The notes under the pieces were generated by a model, which saw nothing but the letters and a program-made list of their open reading frames with translations, was not told the origin of the DNA and searched no databases. 57,187 nucleotides of DNA, taken from NCBI GenBank assembly GCA_022925895.1, contig JAKSYS010000395.1:1-57187 (forward strand), in the 5' to 3' direction. This stretch comes from Fragilaria crotonensis. Lineage: Eukaryota > Bacillariophyta > Fragilariophyceae > Fragilariales > Fragilariaceae. A program made the translations under genes and the position numbers. Positions 21,801-35,700 of this stretch are shown piece by piece (the stretch's first letter is position 1; the number at the start of each line of letters is the position of its first letter).

Positions 21801-23815
21801 TAACACTCTTGACAGTCCTGCCAATGGTTGGAATGCCGCATCATCGATAGGCATTGCCGGCAAGAATATGCATGCACAGCCATTACTTCAAGACTCCAGC
21901 CTCCACACAGAAGACTTTGAACTGGTCATAACCCTGAGCTATTGCGAATGATGCCATGTTGCCATGTCTGTTTCATTCCGAAATTGGACACAATCGTTTC
22001 CATCAGTGCGTTCTCCATATTTGTGTCAGTGTTGTACTTCGGGCTGAGCAACCATAATCATCCGTCCGAAATGCAGTAGGATCCAGGGATGTCAAACATA
22101 TGAATGATTCCCTGGTCGTCCTCGCATTTCAGCGGATACTAGTGCTAGTCATCACTCCAATGGCTCGGGTTCCCTGAACCCCTTGATCACCCGGTTGCAT
22201 TTTTCGAGGTTGCCGACGATGTCCTCTTTGACTTGTGATATGAACCCCCGTTGCAGCGATTGTCCACACCGACAATCTACAAGTCAGTGTCGAAGATCGT
22301 CAGTCGATTGATCGCTTCCAGGGATGCATTCGCTTGCATCGCAAGTACCGACATTGCGGCTATGGTCATTTTGTTTGTCGTCGTCGTTGGGGGTCAATGG
22401 TGTGTGTCATTCTCAAAATCCGCTTTGAGGTCCTGGTTTTTCTATCAATCCAGGTTCGGTGGTCATTCTTGCATCCAGCAACAATCATTTTCCAAACCCG
22501 ATCGGTCATTCGATACCATATGCCTCGTTTGTTTGTCCGTGGTTCCAGGTGTCGCTAAGGTTTGTGCTGAGAAAGGGTTGAGACTATAGTGCATTGTTGC
22601 CTACTTGCATGAGCATCCATCCCACTGATACTAGAACCGTGTCAGTCCATCCTCCAGGGAGTCAATTGCTGTCATCCTAGGATGCGGATTCCGTAACCTG
22701 CTGCTCAATCTTTGCCACACAACTTTGAGCTTCTTTGCGAGGTTCAGTTCTCCCTTTCGGAGGGTGATGCTGCCTTCCTCTTATTCTCTGGTGTCACGGC
22801 AGCTGGGGCTTTTTGGGGTCATGCGCTCTCCACTTCTCACACTTGTCCCTTGTACTTGTACCGCACCAATACCACATGTGCTCTTTAAGTTTTGTTTGGT
22901 GCTGGGCATTTCTTTGGGTGGTCTCCAGACTTCCTGTCCTAACCATTGCTGGCTGACCTTTTGTATCGTGGTCCGATTTTGTGCCTTCCATTTTTCTTGC
23001 CGAGCTCTGCCGAGACCTTCTTCTTGTTGATGTTGACAGTCAATTCGAGTTTGGCCTCAAGGGCTACAATTGTCTCTCCTCATCATTGCGGGGCATTCCA
23101 GATTCCCTTTGTGACCATTACACCATTGTATTGCATTTAATCTTGGCCGCAAGCATTAACTCATCCAAAGTGATTTCCCACCTCGTCATGGTCATCCTGC
23201 TCTCTTTTCAATCATGTGCTGAAGAACACCTCATCACTTGCTACCGCTGAGTATCCTTTGAACAGGTTGATAAAAAGGTCCGAGGTATTTTGGTTTCTTG
23301 CTGTCAGAGACTGAACGAGTTTCACATACTGGTTGAAGCATACAATGTTGTTGTCAATTGTCATGATGTAGGTATCCAAGCTTGACAGCTTGGTCCTAAT
23401 GTGGTTTGTCGTGGCGTTTATGTCAAGGTGGCTTTGTTGAATGATGACCTTGAGCAAGGCAACACCACTCGCTGTGTTGGAATTTGCCAATCCTATACTG
23501 GCTCGACCAGATTGATACCTTTTTCTTTACCTTGCTTGTAAGGGATGCCATTAGGAATTAGAAGTACGGCATGTATGTATACTGTGTCAGTCGACTCTCA
23601 TCATCAATGTGTATGAGTTTGGACTCCACGACTTGCTCAAGTGTAAATGTGCCATAATCTTTGATGAATACCTCTTCGCGTTCGTCGCCCTTGCCTGAGC
23701 CAAAACTTATGTTGATTCCGAGGATTCCGTTGTCAGTTCATCCCAATTTGTCAGCGCATCTTCTAGGTCCTCAACAAACTGGTACAATCCGTCCACCTCA
23801 CAGTTTTAGGGGTCG
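21801..23815 (-). mobile_element. Degenerate retroelement remnant: gag, zinc-knuckle-like region, possible protease region
   Basis: The minus-strand translation between 23815 and 23500 gives, across a frame break, DLEDALTNWDEL and then SFGSGKGDEREEVFIKDYGTFTLEQV. The frame at 23490-23212 then gives LDINATTNHIRTKLSSLD...FNQYVKLVQSLTARNQNTSDLFINLFKGYSAV. This arrangement is what I recall from gag regions of diatom LTR retroelements. Further along (22991-22794), WYWCG...DKCEKWRAHDPKKP resembles the Cys-containing zinc-knuckle-like segment of those gag proteins, and AKIEQQVTESA follows. A segment around 22.0-22.3 kb has DDQG...IPGSY pieces reminiscent of their protease region. Multiple stops and frameshifts show it is dead. 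No LTR, integrase or reverse transcriptase motif could be identified. Confidence 0.5.
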
Positions 23816-26640
23816 TCGATGATAGGGCTGATCCAAGACTTGTCCTATATCTTGGCGTGCTCGGATCTTGTATAGTGGTCCAATAGTAAGCAAAGCAAGC
23901 CCTCGACAGTCACTGTTCTTTATAGAAACGTTGCCCATTGTCCAGAATCCAAAGCCCACAATCGGCGGCACTGTCTTGACAACGAACAATGCCAAGAAGA
24001 ATCCACACAACCCCCTTGTCGGCGTCGCTATTTTCAAAAACAAATGATTCCGACAAAAGGTTGTTCGAGGACATGGATGTTGTTCATTCTTTGACTCAAG
24101 GATCTCAACTCTTCCTTGAATTGTTGGTGCCCAACCTTAGCATGCAACATTTTGATGAAATGGCTGTTGAGATTGGTCCACCTTGATTTCTCAAGCAAAG
24201 ATAAGGTGGTGTCCATAGAAAAATATTTCAAATCAAGTTTCCAAGTGCACAGAATGCATAATCAATTAGCTACTTTTGGTTCAATTTTGTTACTTCAGCG
24301 TGGTGTCCTCCACACAAAAATATTGGAATCAAAGTATCAAAGTTTTTATCTCCCAAGTTTACACTTGAAATTGATGATGAGTACAGGTACTGTACCTTAC
24401 AAGTACTCCGAGTATGTACTCCTCCAGTAATACCGCTGTGCTGCAACCCTGCAAACCCTCAACGCCTTCTTAAAAGAAAAGCTACAGTATTGGCGTCTAC
24501 CGTCGTGGATCATACTCTACCTCTCCTTCCGTCCGTTCGTCAACCAAAGTTTCTGTGAGTCACGGTTCAGTTCCTTTTCGCACGATTGAGTCATGCTTCG
24601 CGTTTGCGTTCTTGTAAGTGTTTGCGTCATAGTTCTTCGGTCATTGTCAAATGTTCCGCGGACATATAAATGGGAATCGCAATTGCCAGCCGACCTCAAA
24701 AGAGAACACAAACTGGTGCATCATCAAATCTACATTTTACATGCTTTATGTTTCATTATATTTATCTGGGATTCAGTATCTTTCAACAAATCATTCTACC
24801 ATGGGATTCTGAAGAACTAACAAAGAACAATCAAGGAACAACCAAAGAACAGAAAGAACAAGGAAAGTGCAGCTTCAGAGCTCTCATTCGGTCGTTCCAA
24901 TTTCATTTCATGCATGTTTTATACATCTCACAATTAGTCTATCGCAAAACATAACACTCCTACTAATTTATTTTAACTAATTCATCGTTTCAGAGCCCTT
25001 ATTTGTCGCCCCATCGCCTCGAATAAAACTTTACTTTTGCCTTATGCATAATTGCAATGATACGGACACTCCGGAAATGGTGATCACCATCGTGTTTGGA
25101 AGACGACACAACAATACTATATTTCAAAGGAAACACAACAATGATTGACCACCACCAGTAGTGGGGCATGGACAAGGAGAGCCCAATAGTGCGACTCTGT
25201 GTTTTCCTGCCTGCTCTCAGGTTAAGAATAATTGATCAAGATTTGTAATGTACCTGTGCTAATAGAAACACGGGCAACAATAAAAGGAGGAACTATGACT
25301 GATATGACTTGAATTAAAGGATATTGATACTAGATATTGCTGGCTCTTGATTTTGGCTGATGAGATCCTGGTCCCGGTGTGCCACACCCATATTCCTCCC
25401 TCTCAGTTGACTTGTTATCCATCATTTCTTCGCCTTCTTGTTGGTATCAAAGATGCACAACAAAGGCCACCATGGAATCCTTCTTTCTTCTGCCCGTCCG
25501 CTCACGTCGTTTATGTGGTAGCTTGTTTGATATTGCTACAGTGTAGGTATTGGCTGTCCAACACAATACGAGACAATTACATCTCGACATTATGACAGTG
25601 GTCGTGTAGGCCTTGAACCTTTTCTGTCATTGCAGCTCCATGCTTTGCCCCCCTTCAGAGACGCCTACAAAGAAAGTCCACCAGCATGCAGGCGGAACTG
25701 TTTTTAGGAAAAGCATGGCAAATGAGGACAACAAGGCAACCTTCATCACATCCCTTGAACTTAGCAGCAGCATTCTGGGGGAAACTGGCCAGAGGCAGGT
25801 CTTCATCAAAGATGTCCTCCTGGAGAGCACATTTCAAATTTTTCTACTACTACTAGAGGGGCAGGCATGATCCTATATCATTGATCCAGCAAACACTTGT
25901 TGCATACATCCGTGTTGATCCGATGTACCGACAACAAGCAACAAAAATGCAGCAAGAATGAAGTCCTTTGAAAATATCTTTGCGGTCAACAAAGTACAGA
26001 ACATGTGGCCAAAAGAGAACAGATTGAACAGGTTATGAACTTGGAGTTGCAAACTTGGTTACTAGTAGAAAATCCAAGTTAATGAAAGACGAGTCCCACT
26101 GACTCAAAAATCCAACGTGTGTCACCCTGAATTGATTAGTTTGAGCACTTGGAAACTAGGATCTTTATATTGTTGTATGGACACCACCTAACAAGGCCGG
26201 GAGACACACACAAAGGTGGGGGGTCAGTTCTTCATTGAAACCTATAGGGGGTGCAATTACATCAAAACAAATCCAACCTTGGATCCCAGTTTCCAAGTTC
26301 CAAACAGAATCTTGGGACAGAATAAGAAGGTTTCAATTTTGGCCTGGTCCAGTGGCATTTACACAGCATAAACTGACTTTTTGTATCCAAGTAGGAAACT
26401 CCCAAGTCTTCTTTTGAAGAAGATGAATGTGAGTAGCACTTTGTGCACAAGTTATAAACTTTTATCACTACATCATGGTGGCCACCGACAGCAGTGTGCA
26501 TATGATGAAGGCTTAGAGAGCTCTTTCTGGGTTTGTAGCACTGCTGTCCTTGTTGATATTCAAGCGAGGAAAGTTCAAGGACATTGTTTTTGACTGCGTT
26601 AGAAAACAAGGTGTCTTATGCATTTGACATGTTTGAGTGT
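23816..26640. other. Gene-poor region, no gene supported
   Basis: Only short frames without recognisable domains are seen. A GTAC-type cluster lies at about 24385-24428. The sequence is generally AT-richer than the housekeeping block. Confidence 0.5.
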
Positions 26641-26659
26641 GTATCGGAAGGTATATTGA

Positions 26660-27600
26660 GGGCATCTACCATGAAATTGGAGCAAGGCAGAGCAACAACA
26701 GCAATGAGAGCAAGAAGGAGAATCAATGAGAGCAAACCAGACTTCAAACCGACGAGAACGAACCAGAGCAAGTGCAAAGCAGGAACAATGTGAGCAAACA
26801 AAACGAGATCGTGACAAAAGAGCAGGAACAAGAGCAAACAAACCCAGAGCTAACAAACAGATAGCAAACGGGATCACATGTGAGGCAGGAACGAGATCGA
26901 TAGAGAGCAATCAAACAAGACCATGAGAGCGAGAGCAGGAATGCGAGCGAATGAGAGGGAGTGCGAGGGGTAGGAACGAGAACAAAAGAGAACAATCTAG
27001 AGCGACAAGAGGGACGAAAGAGAGACGAGCAGCAAACAAATGACAGCAAGAATGAGTGCGCAAAACAAGGGCATTAACGTGATCAAACAAAATGAGAGCA
27101 AAAACATGAACGAGAGCGCGAAACAAGAACAGGAACAAGAGCAAGAAACAAACCGCCAAGTGCAAAATGAGGTCGAATGCAAGAGCAGGAGGAATGAGAT
27201 CAAAAGAGAGCAACCAAAACGAGACACGAGCGTATGCAAGAGCAGGAACAATAGTGAAGTAGACCAAAGGAGAATGATTAGCTATTACAAAGCAGGAACA
27301 AGAGCAGCAAGCAAAACAAGAGCGCGAGACGAGAGCGAGAGCAGGAACGAGAGCACGCAAGGGCGAGTGTGATAGCAGGACGAGAACGAACAAGAACAAA
27401 CGAGAGCATTGAGGGCTAGAACAGCAAACGAAATGACAGCAAGAATGAGAGTGCGCAACGAGAATGAGAGCAAGAGCGAGCAAACAAAACGAGAGCGAGG
27501 GCAGCAAACAAAAAGAGTGCAAGTGCAAGAGCAGGAACAAGAGCAGACAAAACAAGAGAAATTGCAAGAGCAAGAAGAAGCAAAAACATAACAAAGAGTG
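26660..27600. repeat. T-poor, purine-rich degenerate repeat tract
   Basis: For about 0.9 kb the plus strand is almost free of T and is built from shuffled words such as GAGCAAGA, CAGGAACAAG, AACGAGAG and AGCAAAC. Its minus strand holds long Leu/Phe/Ser/Cys-rich open frames only because stops are rare in CT-rich DNA. It reads as an eroded minisatellite or simple repeat with strong strand asymmetry. It is not counted as coding. Confidence 0.75.
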
Positions 27601-29729
27601 AGAACAAAGAACCTGTTACTATATCTCCCTTTCTTGTTTCTGGTTCACATGCATTGCAATCCACACTACAGAATACTTACTACCTAGTATTTGAATTGCA
27701 GGCATCTAATTGTGATCGAGAAAGGCAGTTTTGCTCTAAAGAACCAACCATTTGACTTTTGGCTGCATTGGCATTCCTCCTGTTGTCACAACACTACAAG
27801 GAATACAATCTGCATGGTGAATGTGCCAATTGTCAATTGGCTGATGAGCCTTCTCTGGTGGTGCATTGCTAGTGCTCGTGGTCAAAGGCACACAAAGTTG
27901 ATGAATGCACTCATGGGTTGAAGTGTGATGGGCATTCAAATGGAGTGCATGTGAAACTTGGATTACCACAATTGGCTAAAAATGTGCTGGTTAACTTGTA
28001 TGTCCAACAATCAAAGTTTAGTCTTACAATCTCAGAAATCCAAGTTAAGTCACATATTAGGGAATCTATTTTGGTTTTTGGATGTGAGATCCCTTGGAAA
28101 CTTGGATCCAAGTTCGGAATTTGTTGCTGTAGACACACCCCCTTAGCTTCGACAAGACAGGGCCTAAGAGAGACTGTGCAAAAGAGAAAACAGAGAAAGT
28201 TGTTGCAAAATAGAACAGTAGCATGGTAGCTAGCATAAGTTGGAGTACTTGGAGTATACCACGGAGCACTCTTAACTACAGTACTCTGGACTCTGCGGGA
28301 TGCGTTACCTCTCCCGCCTACGCGGCTACTTTGACTTATCGGTCTCGTTAAGTTTGTATACGTATGATAGAACTCCGAGTAATAAAGTGGGGAAATGGTG
28401 TGGGATATGACATGATCCTACTATGGAGTTTACCCGGACCTGCCGATTTCCACGCGGACGGTAGCACTGATATTGCGGCGGGCGGGCGGGTTCTTAGCTA
28501 ACAAACTTGGTTACTTGTACTTGCTACATAGCTTGAGAGCTCCTGTCTCACACCTCCAAGGTTGTCTGTCTTGTACTGTAGCAGGCTTGTCGGCACTGTG
28601 TGGGCATCATTTGCTGCTGCTCTGGCGTTAAAGCTGGATCAGCCAACAATGGATTCTAGCTGCAACCGCTCCTCCGTTCAAATGTCTGTTGTTCTTCTGT
28701 GTCGGGGCTTTGTAGGCCCCTGTTATGTTCGGTCGATTCGCTAGACGACCCCGTACTCGTCAGTGCGGAGGTCGCCGAATGAACTGGTGCTCTTTGTAGT
28801 GTCTGTCAGACCTCCCGTCATCGCTGCCGCTGCTGCCGGCGTCTGGAGTCTGGAGTCTGGAGTACTACCCGTAGTAGCTTGTATATTACAGTACCAGGTA
28901 GTAGTACTCGGTGCACTCTCTGAGTACCCTACCAGGTACAGGTACCAGGTACTGAGTATCATACTTGTACTCCTAGTATAACACATATAACATATAGTAT
29001 CACATATCACATACACCGTATGATACTCCTCTCTCCCCACCGAAGTCCGAGTCCCAGTTATCGGTAGGTCATTTCGATATATCGTTTGTCGATGTCACTC
29101 AATTATCAACGCAGTCCCGAGGACTTTCGTGATGTTAACCCTTCCGAACTCGGGAATCAATTGAGCCTTAACAGTGAAACGCGAAAGACATCGTCAAGGC
29201 GTACTGAATCGGCCTCGTATGACACTTTAAAGTTGGAATTCAATGTTGCATAAATGATCCGAAAGCAAATGCGACATCATTCTCTGAATAGATCTGTCTA
29301 AAGTACGACCTGCCACCAACAGCCCTTCTAAACAAATAGATGAACGAGGACGTGCGATTTGTCGATTGCATTCCATATTTGTCATCTCCACTTCCAGAAC
29401 TTAAACAAGATTTATGCGCTATGATCAAACGGAGCGCAATCAACAACATTAAAATATTCATAGCTGATGCTTTAATGTATATTTCAGGGGGACATATTTT
29501 CCGCTCCATGGATGCAATCCCCCGAGCTCCCCACCCGAACGAAACAGACATCCTCAAAAAAAGCAGTTTGTGATATATTTTGATCACGAATCTGTTGTCG
29601 TCAAAAGCGTCCTAGTCAATCTCTTCGAAAGAGCGAGATTGTCTGACAGAAAGTTAACAAGTACCAGGTATTCTCTCAAGAGATTGAGCGTGAGAGGGAG
29701 AAAGACAAGGTCTTCCGGTTTTGGCAATC
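27601..29729. other. Intergenic before the giant gene
   Basis: No gene is supported. Three tandem GTCTGGA heptamers lie at 28841-28861, followed by a dense GTAC cluster to about 28990. The 115-residue minus frame at 29240-29587 has no recognised domain and a plus frame overlaps it, so neither is called. The promoter of the gene at 29730 must lie at the end of this stretch. Confidence 0.5.
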
Positions 29730-32700
29730 ATGACCAAACTTAACCCCGGTCTCGTGTTGATCAGTTTCCTTGTTGCCGTGGCGTTTGGGTTCACCGACAA
29801 TAATGTTGACAACGCCAACGCCAAGGTCAGCAAGGATTCGACCTGGCGTTTTCCTTTTGCTCGCTCGTCTGATGCGTCTGCGATCGAGCTTGGCGATGTT
29901 TCGGAAGCGTCCAAGAAGCTCGATACTATCAAGGCCATGGTGGATGACCGCAAGCAGAAGAGGAAGCAGCGCAACAAGGCGGAGAAGGATCGTCGTCGCA
30001 GCAGACAGGAGCCAAGTCTGGTCAGCATGGATGCCGATGAACAGATGCAGGATGCTGGAAAATCCTTTCTGGAGGCGCTCGGACTTGAGGGTTTCCATAA
30101 AAGCACCCCTTCAGACGAGGAAGGAACTGTTGCTCACAACCTAGCCATTGAGGACCTCAAGTTCAGAGTGATGCATCAGCTTGCGATGGATCCGAACCAG
30201 ATCCCCCAGGATCTTGTTCACTTTGAGAAAGTCGTTGGTGGAAAGCTCGTATTGGAGAATCCCTCTCTCGCAGCCGTGGTCAAAGACGATGAAGTGGCCG
30301 AGGACGATGCCGCCGCGAAAGAGCAGCTTCTTGCCGAAGGTTTCGTTCTGTACGACCAAGTTGACTCGCTTGACTCGCTTCCTGCGGAGTTCGAGGACAA
30401 AAACGAGGAGATCGATGACAAAAGCACCATGCAGAGCGTTACTTGACGGAGACCGTTGGCGGAAGTGCTGTCGTTCTGTCTACCAACGTCAGTGCTACAG
30501 ACAAGGAAGTGACCATTGGAGCGACCAAGACCGGTGGTGGTAAGGACTCAGCCTCTGCTTTCATGAACTCGTTCCAGCAAGTTCTGACACGCAGGACATG
30601 CGCGATGAGGCCGACAGGACCCAAAAGGCTCGCAAGTCACCTCTCGCCTCATGCCCTCCTGATATGGACCCCAACACTGTCTTCGACTGTCGCTGTGAGT
30701 ACCCTGGAGAGCTCGTCTATGCCGATCCGAAGGCTGGTGCTCCCAAGTCTGTTGGTTCGTACAACGCGACAACCAAAAACAGTACTGGAAAAGTTTGGGA
30801 TGTGGAACGATACACCCTGGTCAACGGAACCTTCGTCCTTCCAAGGTGGCACCTTGCCTGCTCCAAGGCGGTCTTCGTCTGTCCCGGACGTTCTTTGCGC
30901 AATTGTAAGGCTTGGCAGTACCACTGCACATCCGCTGACTTCCCGTTGCACTTGGGTGGATCTGGAGCGAAGGACGCGTTAACCCGCAAGGAGTCCCAGG
31001 CACGAAGTCGCAACCTTGTATTCAATCCGGATCTCAAAATTAATACGCTGAAGTCGCACGGAAGAAATCTCGGCCGCGCGAGGACTAGGGCGAAGTCGTG
31101 CGAGGTCGTAGTCCTCCCAGCTACTCATCCCAAGTGTCAAGCGCAGGCTGGCTCAGCGAAGAATCTGACGGTAGCTCCTACTGCCTTAACACAGGCCGAC
31201 TCTATGACTATTCCAACGATCGCTCCTACGTCCGCAACCCAACCTGACTCCACTCCACTATCGTACACTAAGGGCGATGCACTTCCAGGGACTGACCCGT
31301 CCACCAATGCTCCTGCTCCACTCACCGCAGGTCCAACCCGCCGCCGATTCTTCGGAAATCCTGACTCAGCCTTTTTTCGAGCACCACCCGTTCCTCTCGA
31401 TGGGCAAGCACCAACAGAGTCTCCTACCGAATCTCCAACTGAGTCGCCAACTGAGTCTCCAACTGAGTCCCCAACCGAATCCCCAACGCTGCCTCCAACG
31501 CTGCCTCCAACGCTGACTCCAACTTTGCCTCCAACTTTGCCTCCGTCCCCACCCCCGTCTTCTCGCCCGACACTTAAGCCGACTGTGGCTTCGCCAACAA
31601 AGCTCACACGCCGCCCTACTGCTAAGAGTGCAACCAAATGCGAAGGCTATGACTTGACAGGTTGCTCTGTTTCTGGAGATCCAGCTAAAGAAGAACCTCC
31701 ATTGGAGCAGTGTCAGCAGGCTGCTTTGCTCCCAGGATGCAATGGCACCTCCCAGAATTGGCGTGTTTCATTGCTAACTGCGGGGTTTGATCCCTTTAAC
31801 TACGAAACCTTTTTGGTTTACAACATCACGCAGCCCGGAGGAGGCGTAGTCGATCACGTGACTATTTCCTGGACAGGAAACTGCTGCGTGCGCGATGCGT
31901 CCTTCTTCGGCCTAACTTTGGGATATGGCTTAGACGCCGACACGTGCACCTACGGAGTAAAGTACAACAAGGCGTTTTCGAGGGTGCAGACATCTGGATT
32001 TTACAAGATCGTCGTTGCCGGCAACATTCCAATTTCGACCAAGGGCTCAACAGTTGCAGTTCACAGAAAAGAAGGTTTCTGTACTTACGAACTTCCTGGT
32101 CCCGACTGCAGCCAATGTACCCCCAAAACTACCTTGGCTCCAACTCCTCCCAAGTTTCCATCAAGTGCGCCCAGTGGAAGCACATCACCATCTGCCAATC
32201 CAACTACCAGTGTTGGTCCAAGTGCAGCACCAAGTGGCGACCCGACCAGTCAGCCCAGTGATCAGCCAAGCGATAAGCCGTCGCTTCAGCCAAGCAACGC
32301 TCCAACACCCAACCCAACAACCTTGGCTCCAACTCTTCCCAAGCTTCCAACAAGTGCGCCCAGTGGAAGCACATCACCATCTGCCAATCCAACTACCAGT
32401 GTTGGTCCAAGTGCAGCACCAAGTGGAGATCCGACCAGTCAGCCCAGTGATCAGCCAAGCGAGAAGCCGTCGCTTCAGCCAAGCAACGCTCCAACACCGA
32501 ACCCAACAAGCCAAGCACCGATACCGAACCCAACAAGCAAAGCACCGACCCCGAATCCAACAACTGCAGCACCAACACCGAAGCCAACAACCAGAGCACC
32601 GACACCCAAGCCAACCACCGAAGCACCAACCCCAAACCCAACTGTCACCAGCGAGCCATCGTCTGCTCCAAGTGGTAGCACTTCTCCATCTACAAATCCC

Positions 32701-35700
32701 AGTCTTAGTGTGGGGCCCAGCGCTACGCCAAGCAAAACGTCCGAAAGTCCCTCAGATGTGCCGAGCTCGGACCCAACTGGCAGCCAAGTGCCATCCGATG
32801 CTCCATCGATCAGACCAAGTGTAAGCGAGGTACCAAGCGATTCGCCATCGGAAAGTCCCACAGAAAGACCACTTCCATCGAGTGAACCCAGCGAAGCACC
32901 GACAGGAAGTTCCATCCCCAGCTCATTACCAAGTTCTGGTCCAAGCATTAGCTCCGGTCCAAGTGTTGCTGTTTTTGGATCGATTTCCGGTAACGTCAAG
33001 TCTGACGACAACAACGACAACATCGGCGACACCAACCTTGCCGGTGTGCTTATCACGTTGCTCGATAAGAACCTGGATCCTATCGCAACAACTTTGACTG
33101 ACAGCTCGGGCAACTACGTGTTCAACGATGTTCCTGCAGGTGACTACTTTGTGAAGGAGTCTAACCTTCCTGGCTACCTTGATGTGTCCGACGTTGACGG
33201 TGGAAATCCTAACTTGATCAGTGTATCGCTAGCTGGCGGCGAGGACTCCACTGGCAATGACTTTGTGGACGAGCCAGCTCGTCGCATTGACGGCAGTGTT
33301 CTAGAAGACACGAATAATGACAACGCAGGCGATGAGCCCATTGCGAATGTGACGGTGTTGTTGTATGACTCTAACGGCACTCTTGTTGCCAGTACCACGA
33401 CGGACAGCGAGGGCAACTTTACGTTCGAGAACTTGCCTCCGGGCACGTATACCATCAAGGAAGAGACTCCTGGTGGCTTTGCTGATGTAGGTGACAGCGA
33501 CGGAGGCGACCCAAATAGCATCTCAGTGTCTGTGACATCGGGCGACAGTGCAGGGAACGTGTTTGTTGACGAGAGGGGCTCTAACGCGCCAAGCACGAGC
33601 GCAGTGCCATCCGGCGTGCCCAGTGAAGCGCCAACCGGAAGCTCGATGCCAAGTTCATCCCCAAGTACAGGTCCAAGCATTAGCTCCGGTCCAAGTGTTG
33701 CTATTGTTGGATCGATTTCCGGTAACGTCAAGTCGGACGACAACAACGACAACATCGGCGACACCAACCTTGCCGGTGTGCTGATCACGTTGCTCGATAA
33801 GAACCTGGATCCTATCGCAACAACTTTAACTGACAGCTCGGGCAACTACGTGTTCAACGATGTTCCTGCAGGTGACTACTTTGTGAAGGAGTCTAACCTT
33901 CCTGGCTACCTTGATGTGTCCGACGTTGACGGTGGAAATCCTAACTTGATCAGTGTATCGCTGGCTGGCGGCGAGGACTCCACTGGCAATGACTTTGTGG
34001 ACGAGCCAGCTCGTCGCATTGACGGCAGTGTGTTGGAAGACACGAACAACGACAACGCAGGCGAGGAGCCCATTGCGAATGTGACGGTTTTGTTGTATGA
34101 CTCTAACGGCACTCTTGTTGCCAGTACCACGACGGACAGCGAGGGCAACTTTACGTTCGAGAACTTGCCTCCCGGCACGTATACCATCAAGGAAGTGACT
34201 CCTGGTGGCTTTGCTGATGTAGGTGACAGCGACGGAGGCGACCCGAATAGCATCTCAGTGTCTGTGACATCGGGCGACAGTGCAGGGAACGTGTTTGTTG
34301 ACGAGAGGGGCTCTAACGCGCCAAGCGCGAGCTCCATGCCGTCGAGTGAACCGAGTGGATCTCCTACCGGAAGCTCAATGCCGAGTACATCACCAAGTTC
34401 CGGGCCAAGTGTGAGCTCTGGTCCAAGTGTTGCTGTTGTTGGATCGATTTCCGGTAACGTCAAGTCGGACGACAACAACGACAACATCGGCGACGCCAAC
34501 CTTGCCGGTGTGCTGATCACGTTGCTCGATAAGAACCTGGATCCTATCGCAACGACTTTGACTGACAGCTTGGGCAACTACGTGTTCAACGATATTCCTG
34601 CAGGTGACTTCTTTGTGAAGGAGTCTAACCTTCCTGGCTACCTTGATGTGTCCGACGTTGACGGTGGAAATCCTAACTTGATCAGTGTTTCGCTGGCTGG
34701 CGGCGAGGACTCCACTGGCAATGACTTTGTGGACGAGCCAGCTCGTCGCATTGACGGCAGTGTGTTGGAAGACACGAATAATGACAACGCAGGCGAGGAG
34801 CCCATTGCGAATGTGACGGTGTTGTTGTATGACTCTAACGGCACTCTTGTTGCCAGTACCACGACGGACAGCGAGGGCAACTTTACGTTCGAGAACTTGC
34901 CTCCCGGCACGTATACCATCAAGGAAGTGACTCCTGGTGGCTTTGCTGATGTAGGTGACAGCGACGGAGGCGACCCGAATAGCATCTCAGTGTCTGTGAC
35001 ATCGGGCGACAGTGCAGGGAACGTGTTTGTTGACGAGAGGGCTCTAACGCGCCAAGTGCGAGCTCCATGCCGTCAACGGAACCGAGTGGAACCCAACCGG
35101 AAGTTTGTTGCCAAGTTCTTCACCTAGTTCCGGGCCAAGTGTGAGCTCCGACCAAGTGTTGCTGTTGTTGGATCGATTTCCGGTAACGTCAAGTCGGACG
35201 ACAACAACGACAACATCGGCGACACCAACCTTGCTGGTGTGCTCATCACGTTGCTCGATAAGAACCTGGATCCTATCGCAACGACTTTGACTGACAGCTC
35301 AGGCAACTACGTGTTCAACGATATTCCTGCAGGTGACTACTTTGTGAAGGAGTCTAACCTTCCTGGCTACCTTGATGTCCGACGTTGACGGTGGAAATCC
35401 TAACTTGATCAGTGTTTCGCTGGCTGGCGGCGAGGACTCCACTGGCAATGACTTTGTGGACGAGCCAGCTCGTCGCATTGACGGCAGTGTGTTGGAAGAC
35501 ACGAATAATGACAACGCAGGCGAGGCCCATTGCGAATGTGACGGTGTTGTTGTATGACTCTAACGGCACTCTTGTTGCCAGTACCACGACGGACAGCGAG
35601 GGCAACTTTACGTTCGAGAACTTGCCTCCGGCACGTATACCATCAAGGAAGTGACTGGTGGCTTTGCTGATGTAGGTGACAGCGACGGAGGCGACCAGAA

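Noticed and set aside
26911..27594. 228-codon minus-strand open frame in the purine-rich tract
   Set aside because: It is Leu/Phe/Cys/Ser low complexity created by the CT-rich strand lacking stops. All reading frames there are long, and no start context or domain is seen.
29240..29587. 115-codon minus-strand frame before the giant gene
   Set aside because: No recognisable domain, overlapped by a plus frame, and located in repeat-rich intergenic DNA.
29730..30446. The N-terminal 238-codon frame as a separate secreted protein
   Set aside because: Coding continues one base out of frame without a gap (ETVGGSAVVLSTNVSATDKEV), so a missing T is simpler. Two separate genes cannot be fully excluded.
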